Of a stretch of DNA of 64,000 nt, positions 1 through 6,853 are shown in pieces. The translations under genes were made by a program, and so were the position numbers. Positions within the stretch are counted from its first letter, which is position 1. Each line of letters opens with the position of its first letter. The notes under the pieces were generated by a model, which worked only from the letters and a program-made list of their open reading frames with translations, made no database searches and was not told the origin of the DNA. This DNA comes from Amycolatopsis sp. WQ 127309 (GTDB lineage: Bacteria; Actinomycetota; Actinomycetes; Mycobacteriales; Pseudonocardiaceae): contig NZ_CP095481.1 in NCBI RefSeq assembly GCF_023023025.1, positions 1,860,001 to 1,924,000 on the forward strand. The letters run 5' to 3'.

Positions 1-1
1 C

Positions 2-559
2 GAGCTCGTCGACCCGGCCGCGCCCGCGCCGGAAGCGGACCTCGTGACGCTGTCCTACGTCCTCGGCGAGCTGCCGGAGGCGGACCGCGAAGACGTCGTC
101 CGGTGGCTCGCCGCGAAAGCCGGGGCCGTCGCGGTGGTCGAGCCCGGCACGCCGGCCGGTTACGAGCGGATCCGGGCCGCGCGCGCCCAGCTCATCGCGC
201 TCGGCCTGCAGGTCGTCGCGCCGTGTCCGCACGACGGCGAGTGCCCGATCACGCCCGGCAAGGACTGGTGCCACTTCGCCGCGCGGCTGCCGCGGTCCAA
301 CCTGCACCGCCGGATGAAGACCGCCACGCTCGGGTTCGAGGACGAGAAGTTCGCCTACGTCGTCGCCGGGCGGTTCACGCCGGCGCGGCCGGACGCGCGG
401 ATCATCCGGCACCCGAAGAAGCACAAGGGCTGGGTCGCACTCGACCTCTGCACCGCAGGCGACGGCCTCGAGAGCGGCGTCGCCGTGTCGAAGAAGCAGG
501 GCCCCCGCTACCGCGCCGCCCGCGACGTCGAGTGGGGCGACGGCTGGCCGACGACCTGA
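2..559 (+). CDS. Rsm22-family protein, C-terminal part (cut by window edge)
   Basis: The frame is open from base 2, so the N-terminus and most of the SAM-binding fold lie outside the window. The visible part starts with the family-like VTLSYVLGEL, followed about 50 residues on by a cysteine cluster (PCPHDGECPI, then DWCHF), then RSNLHRRMK and FEDEKFAYVV. These are hallmarks of the Rsm22/METTL17 family, methyltransferase-like proteins tied to small-subunit ribosome assembly; the cysteines are known in relatives as an Fe-S ligand set. A lone upstream GTG (44) is probably internal. It is unrelated to the cluster further right and marks a housekeeping flank. Confidence 0.85.
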   Translation, partial: ELVDPAAPAPEADLVTLSYVLGELPEADREDVVRWLAAKAGAVAVVEPGTPAGYERIRAARAQLIALGLQVVAPCPHDGECPITPGKDWCHFAARLPRSNLHRRMKTATLGFEDEKFAYVVAGRFTPARPDARIIRHPKKHKGWVALDLCTAGDGLESGVAVSKKQGPRYRAARDVEWGDGWPTT

Positions 560-622
560 CCGAGCCGGCGAGCACGGGTGCCTGCGCGTCGAGCCGGTCC
601 ACCGTGAGTAGGAAAGACCGCA

Positions 623-664
623 GCGGTAACCGGCCAGTCGGGGGGCGTGCCGGCCGGTTACCGC
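623..664. terminator. Inverted repeat after the Rsm22-like gene
   Basis: Perfect 13-bp arms (623-635 and 652-664, GCGGTAACCGGCC and its complement) with a 16-nt loop, 63 bp past the stop codon. There is no T-run, so termination is inferred from position and stem strength. Confidence 0.5.
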
Positions 665-751
665 CGCATGGAAGAAGAGGGCACCTCGCCTCAGGTATGA
701 CGCGCGCTCTCGCGCTTCACCCGATCGAGTGAGGCCGTGGCATTCGGCCCA

Positions 752-778
752 AGCGCCCCGAGGTGGCCTCGGGGCGCT
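752..778 (-). terminator. Hairpin downstream of the DUF4232 lipoprotein gene
   Basis: A 12-bp perfect stem (752-763 with 767-778, AGCGCCCCGAGG) and a 3-nt loop, 9 bp beyond the stop of the leftward gene at 788. It probably ends the two-gene DUF4232 operon. Confidence 0.65.
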
Positions 779-787
779 CGGTACCGG

Positions 788-1378
788 TCAGGCCGGGTCG
801 GCGAGGATGCCGTTCACGTAGGTGCCCGGGTGGGTCGCCGCGTCCTGGCGCAGGACCGGGAGGCCGGCCGGCCAGTCGGCCGTCAGCGGCTGGGTCTGGC
901 CCGGCGGGATCGTCTTGAGCGACGTCGGCGTCCAGGACGCGCCGCCCTCCGACGGCGTCAGGACCGTGATCGTCGCCGACGCCGTGGTGCCCGCCGGGAC
1001 CTCGTTGTACTTCACGCCGTTGTCCTCGCGCGGCAGGTGGTAGACCGGGCCGAACGTCGCGTCGTCCGGGCCGAGGAGATCGACGCCCGGGACGCCGTAC
1101 AGGCCGCACGTGTGGTCCGAGGTGTTGCGGTAGGTCAGCGGCACGTCGAACTGGCCCGGCGCGTCGGTCTTCCCGGCCGGCTTGCCCAGCGAGACCGCCA
1201 GGTCGGCCGTGGTGCAGCGCGGCGTCGCGGTGGACGCGGCCGGAGCCACGGCGCCCCCGGCCGTCCCCGCGGCCCCCGCCGCTCCGGACGACGGCTGCGT
1301 CGCGGCCCCCGCCGCGCCACAAGCGGTCAGCGCGGCCATCCCCGCCGCGGCCCCGATCCCCGTCAAGATGCGCTTCAT
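788..1378 (-). CDS. Secreted lipoprotein, DUF4232-like
   Basis: 196 aa. The N-terminus is a lipoprotein signal peptide: MKR, a hydrophobic stretch, then the lipobox LTAC at about residues 17-20. An Ala/Gly/Thr/Pro-rich linker follows to about residue 53, then a beta-rich domain with two cysteines (PRCTTADLAV and HTCGLYGVPG) typical of DUF4232 proteins of actinomycetes. Such proteins are anchored on the outer face of the membrane; their function is unknown. The start ATG has GGGAGG 7 nt upstream. It lies 35 bp downstream of a second DUF4232-like gene on the same strand, probably one operon. Confidence 0.8.
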   Translation of the reverse strand: MKRILTGIGAAAGMAALTACGAAGAATQPSSGAAGAAGTAGGAVAPAASTATPRCTTADLAVSLGKPAGKTDAPGQFDVPLTYRNTSDHTCGLYGVPGVDLLGPDDATFGPVYHLPREDNGVKYNEVPAGTTASATITVLTPSEGGASWTPTSLKTIPPGQTQPLTADWPAGLPVLRQDAATHPGTYVNGILADPA

Positions 1379-1413
1379 GACATTCCTCCCTGTGTCCGGA
1401 AAGCCGGCGAGAT

Positions 1414-1908
1414 TCAGCTGCTGACGGGCGTGACCTGCACGGAGTCACCCCTGACCGGCGCACCCGCCGGCCAGTCGACGCTCACCGGCTGGCCGTACGG
1501 GCCGGTCGGCAGGTCGAACGTGACGGTCGTCGGCACGACCGGCGACGGCGTCGCGGCCGAGCGCTGCACGATCCGCGACACGGCCGGGTGGCCGGCACGC
1601 AGGTTCACCGGCAGCGCCTCGGCCCCGTCGACCGTGGTGGCGATCGGCAGCCGCTGCCCGTCGGCGACGAAGGTCAACGCCGTCGGCGCGCCCTGGAGCT
1701 TGCAGTTCGTGGTCGGCGAGGTCGCGGTGTAGGTCAGGACGTAGGCCTCGTGGCCGGCCGCGTTCGACGGGTCCTTCGCGACCGTCACGTGCACGTCGGA
1801 CGCGCCGCACGGGGTGTCGCTCGGCATGGCGTTCGCGGCGCCGGCCGCCAGGAACAGGCCCCCGGCCACCAGGCCACCGACGGCGATCGCGGTAACAGTG
1901 CGCTTCAT
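1414..1908 (-). CDS. Secreted DUF4232-like protein
   Basis: 164 aa from the ATG at 1908 (MKRTVTAIAVGG), chosen because it begins a clean Sec signal peptide ending AANA at about residue 27; an upstream in-frame start would bury it. There is no lipobox cysteine, so it is probably released rather than lipid-anchored. The mature part is a beta-rich domain with two cysteines (TPCGASDV and TNCKLQGAP), resembling the neighbour at 788 and suggesting an old tandem duplication. Function unknown. Confidence 0.75.
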   Translation of the reverse strand: MKRTVTAIAVGGLVAGGLFLAAGAANAMPSDTPCGASDVHVTVAKDPSNAAGHEAYVLTYTATSPTTNCKLQGAPTALTFVADGQRLPIATTVDGAEALPVNLRAGHPAVSRIVQRSAATPSPVVPTTVTFDLPTGPYGQPVSVDWPAGAPVRGDSVQVTPVSS

Positions 1909-2045
1909 GGTGCTCTCCCTCGTTCCGTCAACAACTTTCGGACTCATGAGGAAGATGCCCAAGTGATCACCGAGGATGCGTCCCGATGGGGTCGATCACC
2001 CGAAAGCAACCCCGGCCCGGGTGAGACGTCGAAAAGAAAGAACGC

Positions 2046-4601
2046 TCAGCCGCGGCCGAAGCACACGAACGGCATCAGCGGTTCGGCCTGGGCGGCGTCC
2101 GCCAGTGCGCGGGCCGGGGGCGTTCCCGACGCCAGGGCCCGGTGGTAGGCCAGCATCACGCCACCCGCGGTCCGGTCGTCGACGCGGGCCACGCTCGAGA
2201 CCACCGTCCGGCTGCCGCCGTAGAGCAGCGCCGCCGTGAAGCCCAGTACCTCGTCGCCCGCGCGGACGACCGTCTGGCCGACGTCGCACGAAGACAGCAC
2301 CACCTGCTCCGGGGCCGTCGAAAGCTGCTGGACGTCGTAGGCCATCAGCGGCCCGTCGGCCAGGTTGAGCCGGGAGAACAGCACGTTCTCCTGCTCGTGG
2401 TGGCCGTGCGCGGCGAAGTGCGCCAGGCGGCAGCCGTCGAACGCCTTGAGCGTCGCCGCGACCGTCGCTTCCGGGCCGGTCAGCACCGCGGCCTCCGGGT
2501 AGAGCGCGGCCAGCCGGGAGACCTCGGCGTCGGCGTGGGTCAGGTCGGAGCCCGCGACCAGCAGCGGCGCCCCGGTCGCGCGCCGCGGGCGGCGGCCGGC
2601 GTCGAGCCAGGCCGACGACGACGGCGTCACGGTCACCGGGCGGCCGCGCAGCGTCGGCAGCAGCCCCCACGGGATCGCGGACAGCGCGCCGGTCGGCACG
2701 ACGACGACGTCGAGGTCGCCGAGCCGCGCGGCCAGCGGCTTCAGGAGGATCGCGTCGAGCGCCGTGACCTGGGTGCGCACCGACCGGCGGATGACGTGGT
2801 CCAGCTGCGGCGGCAGCTGGCGGCCGCACAGGGCGTCGAGGTCGCTGTGCAGCCGCGCGACCGGCTCCGCGACCGCCGCTGCCGGGCCCAGCTCGATCAG
2901 CGCGACCCGGTGGTCCGCGATCACCTGCGCGCACAGCGCGCCGTGGTCGGCGAGGAAGCACACCATCGCGGTGCCGCTCGCCGCGAGCTCGTCGCCGACC
3001 TCGCGCAGCTTCGCTTCCGGGTGGTCCTCGTCGGTGCCCTCGGCCTGCCAGCCCTTGGCGCGGATCTCGTGTTCCAGTGCGGCACAACGCTTCACGGCCT
3101 GCGCGTCCGGCTTCCCGGACAGCTCGCCGGCGCGGATCTGCATCGAGAGGTACCGCAGCTCGGCGACGGCGTCGACGGTCTGCGGGTGCGCGGGCGGGCG
3201 CACCGGCCGGAACCGGAACGCCTGGGCGCGCGACCGGTCGAGCCACCGGAACACCACCCCCGGCGACCGCTGGGCGAGCGCGGCGGCGAGGCCGGCGTCG
3301 GCGAGCTCCTTGCCCAGCGACGTCGTCCCGGTCTTCAGGTCGACGCTGCCGAACCGGCTGCGGTGGCGCTGCAGCTGCGTCAGCCCGGCCCGCGCGTTCG
3401 CGAACGTCACGCGCCGGTTGCCGGTCGCCGCGCCGAGCTCGGCCAGCGCCAGCCGCCGGAAGAGGCGGTTCTCCAGCGGCGCGGTCCGGCGGTCGCGCGC
3501 GGCGATGCCCGCGCGGGCGCCGTCGAGGTCGCCCAGCACGATCCGGGCCCGGGCGCCGAGCAGCGCGGCGATCTCCGCGTCGTTGCGCAGGCCCAGCGCG
3601 GTGAGCCGGGCGGCCAGCGACGTCGCGTCGGCGGCGACGCGGGCGATCCGGCGGCCGGCCGCGAAGTCCGCGCGCAGCACGGTCAGCTGGGCGACCGCCG
3701 CCCAGGTTTCGTTGCCCCTTCGACGAAATCGACGCTCGGCGCGCCCGGCCCAGCTGCGCGCGGTCGACGCCTCCCCGCTCGCCAGCGCGGCCAGCGCGCG
3801 GGTCAGCTCGGCCTCGGCGTGTTCCTGGTTCATCCGCAGCCGCGGGAACTGTTCCAGCGCCGCACCGAGTTCGGCCGCGGCTTCGTTGGGGAGCCCGGCC
3901 GCGAGCAGCGCGCGGGCCTTGTCGACGGCCAGCACCGGCAGCATCCCGACGCTCTGCTCGGCGTAGAAGCCGCTGGCCGCGTCGAAGTCGCGCAGGGCGC
4001 CGGGGATGTCGCCGGTCAGCACGCGCGCCTGGCCGCGGCCGTGCGCCGCCTTCGCGAAGATCCTGGCCAGACCCTCTTCTTCGGACTGGCCGGCGCCGAT
4101 CTGCTCGCACTGGTCGAGGTCGGCGAGCGCGAGCCGGACGCGCCCGGCGTACTGGTGCAGCATCGCGCGGTTGAGCAGGGTCCGGGCCAGCACGACGAAC
4201 TCGCCCGCCTGCCGCAGCAACGGGATCGCCTCGTCGAAACAGTCGAGGGCCTCGTCCATCCGGCCGATCAGGATGAGCACCAGACCCCGTTGCTGGCGCA
4301 GGATCCCGCGCCCGGCGTCCGACACGAGGACGTCGGCCTCGTCGAGCAGCGCGAGCCCGCGGGTGCTGTTGCCGAGCGCCGTTTCGACGGCCGCGTAGGT
4401 GCCGAGGACGCGCGTGGCGAGGTCCGTCCACCCGGGCCAGTCTTCCGGCGCGGACGTCGCGGGCAGGCCGAGCAACCGCGCGGCGGCGCGGATCAGCCGC
4501 CCGCCGACCACCGGCTGTCCGTCGTTGGTCGCCGCGACCGCGCGCTTGTGCAGGTCGCGCACCCGGTCTTCGACCTTCGGCGAGGCGACCTCGGTGCGCA
4601 C
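2046..4601 (-). CDS. TPR-CHAT caspase-like protease
   Basis: 851 aa. The N-terminal 500 residues or so are helical, TPR-like repeats (for example DEALDCFDEAIPLLRQAGE at about 115-135). The C-terminus is a CHAT domain, a caspase-fold cysteine peptidase: the catalytic His is in AHFAAHGHH (about His732) and the Cys in VVLSSCDVG (about Cys772). The GTG start at 4601 has GGAAGGG upstream. It is the last gene of a leftward module with a sigma factor and a subtilisin-like protease; TPR-CHAT proteins in such settings are usually seen as conflict or programmed-death effectors activated by proteolysis or ligand binding. A 10-bp hairpin (4612-4640) lies just upstream of the RBS. Confidence 0.85.
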   Translation of the reverse strand: MRTEVASPKVEDRVRDLHKRAVAATNDGQPVVGGRLIRAAARLLGLPATSAPEDWPGWTDLATRVLGTYAAVETALGNSTRGLALLDEADVLVSDAGRGILRQQRGLVLILIGRMDEALDCFDEAIPLLRQAGEFVVLARTLLNRAMLHQYAGRVRLALADLDQCEQIGAGQSEEEGLARIFAKAAHGRGQARVLTGDIPGALRDFDAASGFYAEQSVGMLPVLAVDKARALLAAGLPNEAAAELGAALEQFPRLRMNQEHAEAELTRALAALASGEASTARSWAGRAERRFRRRGNETWAAVAQLTVLRADFAAGRRIARVAADATSLAARLTALGLRNDAEIAALLGARARIVLGDLDGARAGIAARDRRTAPLENRLFRRLALAELGAATGNRRVTFANARAGLTQLQRHRSRFGSVDLKTGTTSLGKELADAGLAAALAQRSPGVVFRWLDRSRAQAFRFRPVRPPAHPQTVDAVAELRYLSMQIRAGELSGKPDAQAVKRCAALEHEIRAKGWQAEGTDEDHPEAKLREVGDELAASGTAMVCFLADHGALCAQVIADHRVALIELGPAAAVAEPVARLHSDLDALCGRQLPPQLDHVIRRSVRTQVTALDAILLKPLAARLGDLDVVVVPTGALSAIPWGLLPTLRGRPVTVTPSSSAWLDAGRRPRRATGAPLLVAGSDLTHADAEVSRLAALYPEAAVLTGPEATVAATLKAFDGCRLAHFAAHGHHEQENVLFSRLNLADGPLMAYDVQQLSTAPEQVVLSSCDVGQTVVRAGDEVLGFTAALLYGGSRTVVSSVARVDDRTAGGVMLAYHRALASGTPPARALADAAQAEPLMPFVCFGRG

Positions 4602-4611
4602 AGGCAGCCCT

Positions 4612-4640
4612 TCCGGCCGGGAACCGTTCCCCCGGCCGGA
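4612..4640 (-). promoter_or_regulatory. Hairpin in the leader of the CHAT gene
   Basis: Inverted repeat with perfect 10-bp arms (4612-4621 TCCGGCCGGG and 4631-4640) and a 9-nt loop, directly before the RBS of the CHAT gene. It could end transcription from the inserted toxin-immunity DNA or control translation. No function is proven. Confidence 0.4.
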
Positions 4641-4686
4641 TCCTACCTCGCGGTGCTCGCGTTTTTGAGCGCTCGCGAGGAGCGGG

Positions 4687-4721
4687 TCACAACTCGATGG
4701 CCGGGGTGCTCACCGTCCTCG
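4687..4721. repeat. 35-bp direct repeat, copy A
   Basis: Identical to 5796-5830. Copy B is the last 11 codons plus stop of the gene at 5796-6281; copy A is the same end without the gene body. The two copies bracket the toxin-immunity pair, as if this DNA had been inserted at the 3' end of that gene with duplication of the target. Confidence 0.9.
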
Positions 4722-4775
4722 CGCCGCGCCCCGGCCCGCGCGGATCCTGCCCCGGCCGCGCGCCACGCCGAGGTC

Positions 4776-5198
4776 TCAAACGGACGGGGCGGAAGCCAGC
4801 CCCGCAGGGACGCTCCCGGTCTCCAGGAAGTGCCGCGCGACCCGCCGCACCTCGTCCATCGCCACTTCGCACCCGGCCGGGATTTCCCGCACATGCGCCA
4901 TGTAGTCGTACGTGACGTATTCGGCTGGATCTCCGTCGCCTTGCGTCTGCACCGCCTCCGGCGTCATGAACACGACAAAGCCTCTGTCCTGCCCGATGCC
5001 CATGTCGAATACGCCCTGCTTCGGATCTCCGGCAACGCTGCATTCCACCATCGACGGCACCGGAACGTCTTTGGTGTCCGCCTGGACCTGCGCGATGAGG
5101 GCATCCAATTCGGCCGCCGAACTCACGAGGATTGCCGGGTCACCGTCGGCATAGTCGTTGTCCGGTTCCTGGTTGTACCAGACCTCTAGCGTGACCAC
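4776..5198 (-). CDS. Imm1-family immunity protein
   Basis: 140 aa, alpha/beta protein whose pattern (LEVWYNQEPDNDYADG near the start, ELDALIAQVQAD, FMTPEAVQTQGDGDP, then a charged C-terminal helix) matches Imm1 immunity proteins. These bind and neutralise the deaminase domain of SCP1.201/DddA-type toxins in the cytoplasm. The GTG start at 5198 lies 13 nt inside the end of the toxin frame and has GGAGGAGCGAAACC before it, so translation was coupled to the toxin. The frame is intact although the toxin is broken, as seen in immunity orphans. Confidence 0.8.
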   Translation of the reverse strand: MVTLEVWYNQEPDNDYADGDPAILVSSAAELDALIAQVQADTKDVPVPSMVECSVAGDPKQGVFDMGIGQDRGFVVFMTPEAVQTQGDGDPAEYVTYDYMAHVREIPAGCEVAMDEVRRVARHFLETGSVPAGLASAPSV

Positions 5199-5724
5199 GG
5201 TTTCGCTCCTCCGGTGAACGTCTTGCGGTAGTTCGGGGCGTGCACCATTCGCGCGGCCAGTTTCTGTTCGACATCGGCCGTCGCGGCAATGTGACCACGC
5301 GGAGGTATGCCGTGTTCGCGGAGCAGGCGGACGGCCTCGGCGGAGTCGTCGTCCAAGCCGCTGACGATCTCGTGCGTCCGACCGTGCTCGTCCACCCAGC
5401 GGCCGTGCGTCTCGGCCCCCGTGTTGCCGGTGACGAGCGGCGGCATACCGGTCTGCAGGGCTTCCGCCTGCTCGCGGGTGAGGCGCTGACCGTCCGGCTT
5501 CGAGGGACTCACCGCGGGTTTGCCGGCGGCCGTCGAAGGCACGGGACCGACCGCAGTGCCCGCGCCCGCCGGTGGCGGTTCACTGACACCCAGCCTGTCC
5601 AAATATCCGGTCAACAGCCCTGCCGGGCTTCGTCGGCAAGATCAGCAGCTCGTTCCAGGCCGCCGGGAGGCAGCTCGCGCAAAGCCTTCCGGACGGCCGA
5701 CGACAAGTCGCCGACTCCGGCCAC
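5186..5724 (-). pseudogene. Degenerate SCP1.201/DddA-like deaminase toxin
   Basis: A GTG at 5724 with GGGAG upstream opens a 37-codon frame (VAGVGDLSSAVRKALREL...) that looks like the N-terminal helical part of actinobacterial deaminase toxins and stops at 5611. A second frame overlaps that stop (TTGA) and runs from 5614 to 5186, with a Pro-rich linker, GRWVDEHGRTHEIVSG and DVEQKLAARM. In the family the latter is HVE-x-K with His as zinc ligand and Glu as catalyst; here His is Asp, and the following P-C-x-x-C segment is missing because the frame ends 19 residues on. I read this as a frameshifted, C-terminally deleted toxin. Coupled translation of two short peptides is possible but would not restore the active site. 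Confidence 0.65.
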
Positions 5725-5795
5725 AATTGCTCCCGCGCACGTCATGGCTGCTCAACGAGCTGCCCACCGACGAACTTATGGCCGACAGGACCAGC

Positions 5796-5830
5796 TCACA
5801 ACTCGATGGCCGGGGTGCTCACCGTCCTCG
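5796..5830. repeat. 35-bp direct repeat, copy B
   Basis: Same 35 bases as 4687-4721, 1109 bp apart; here it is the coding 3' end (RTVSTPAIEL and stop) of the gene at 5796-6281. Confidence 0.9.
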
Positions 5831-6281
5831 ACCGGCCGAGGGTGCGGACCAGGACCTGCACCATTCCGTGCGGCACACCGCAGACGGCGAACCGGCCTTC
5901 GGGGTCGGACGTCGTGGTCAGCGGGCCGCCGCTGGTGCGGACCTCGATCGGGTGCTCGGCCGGTGGGGTGAGCCAGCCGTCCAGGCGGATCGTGCCCGCC
6001 TGCTCGGGGCTGACGTTCACCATGATGGTCAGGCTTTCGCTGTCGAACGTGATCAGCCTGCCCTGCTCGGCGGCGCTGCGGGCGGCGACGAGTCCTTCCT
6101 GCTCCCGGATCCGCATCACTTCCAGGTCGATGTCCTCGAGCTGGATCGCGAACCGGATCTGGTCCACCAGCGTGGCGGGCATCGGGTCGGCGTCTTCCCA
6201 CAGCTCGCGCACCCCGGCCAGCAGCCGGAGGTCGAGCTCGTCCAAGGGCTCGTTCGCGCCTGCTGGTTCGACGGTGGTCAC
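5796..6281 (-). CDS. Small protein with C-terminal carboxypeptidase-regulatory-like (Ig) fold
   Basis: 161 aa from the GTG at 6281, which overlaps the sigma-factor stop as GTGA. Residues 10-90 or so are helical and acidic; the C-terminal 70 residues (IRLDGWLTPP... TSDPEGRFAVCGVPHG) have the pattern of carboxypeptidase-regulatory-like beta-sandwich domains. No enzyme motif is seen. Its place directly after the sigma factor, and in the same module as a CHAT protease, suggests a partner or regulator of that module, such as an anti-sigma or scaffold role; this is inference. The last 11 codons form copy B of the 35-bp repeat. Confidence 0.6.
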   Translation of the reverse strand: MTTVEPAGANEPLDELDLRLLAGVRELWEDADPMPATLVDQIRFAIQLEDIDLEVMRIREQEGLVAARSAAEQGRLITFDSESLTIMVNVSPEQAGTIRLDGWLTPPAEHPIEVRTSGGPLTTTSDPEGRFAVCGVPHGMVQVLVRTLGRSRTVSTPAIEL

Positions 6282-6853
6282 AGCCAATCTCCTTCGCCGT
6301 TGGCGAGTAGCTGCTCACGCAGGCGCGCGAGACAGCGTCCCCTGGTCGGGCCGATACTCCCCCTCGGCATGCCCAGCCGGACGCCGACTTCGGCGTAGTC
6401 CGGCCGGTGCACGAACGCCACGATCCGCAGCAGGCTGCGGCAGCGTTCGGGCAATTGGTCGACCGCGCGCCACAACCGCGCGCGCTGGTCGTCGCGCAGC
6501 ACCCCCTCCTCGGGTGCCGGTGATGCTTCGGCGAGCCGCTCCGGCAGTTCCGGCAGCGGCCGTTCGAGCCGGCGTTTTTCCCCCGTACGCCAGGCTTCCC
6601 GCTTCGTGACGGTGATCAGCCAGCCGGTGAGCGCCACCGGCGAGCGGATCTCCGCGAACGAGCCGAGCAGGCGCAGCCACGACGTCTGCACGACGTCCGA
6701 CGCCTGATCGACGTCCAGGCCCTGGTCCCGCGCCACCTGCCAGAGCAGCGGCGTGAGCAGGACGACGAGTTCGTCCAGCGCCGCGCGGTCCCCATCGCGC
6801 GCGGCGCCGAACAGGGTGGCGACCCGTTCGTGGTCCGTCTTGGCCACGGTCAC
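6278..6853 (-). CDS. Sigma-70 family (ECF-like) sigma factor
   Basis: 191 aa. Region 2 is seen in LLWQVARDQGLDVDQASDVVQTSWLRLL (about residues 33-60) with GWLITVTKREAWR, and region 4 in LPERCRSLLRIVAF... YAEVGVRLGMPRGSIGPTRGRCLARLR (about 130-180), a helix-turn-helix. Size and layout fit extracytoplasmic-function sigma factors. The GTG start at 6853 overlaps the stop of the upstream protease as GTGA; the downstream gene overlaps its own stop in the same way. It probably directs transcription of its own module. No zinc-type anti-sigma gene is seen nearby. Confidence 0.85.
   Translation of the reverse strand: MTVAKTDHERVATLFGAARDGDRAALDELVVLLTPLLWQVARDQGLDVDQASDVVQTSWLRLLGSFAEIRSPVALTGWLITVTKREAWRTGEKRRLERPLPELPERLAEASPAPEEGVLRDDQRARLWRAVDQLPERCRSLLRIVAFVHRPDYAEVGVRLGMPRGSIGPTRGRCLARLREQLLANGEGDWL

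Noticed and set aside
2142..5189. Very long plus-strand frame (over 1000 codons) opposite the CHAT gene
   Set aside because: A mirror frame of GC-rich coding DNA: Arg/Gly-rich low-complexity protein, no RBS, no domain; the minus-strand CHAT, with catalytic His and Cys, is the real gene. The same applies to other long antisense frames across the window.
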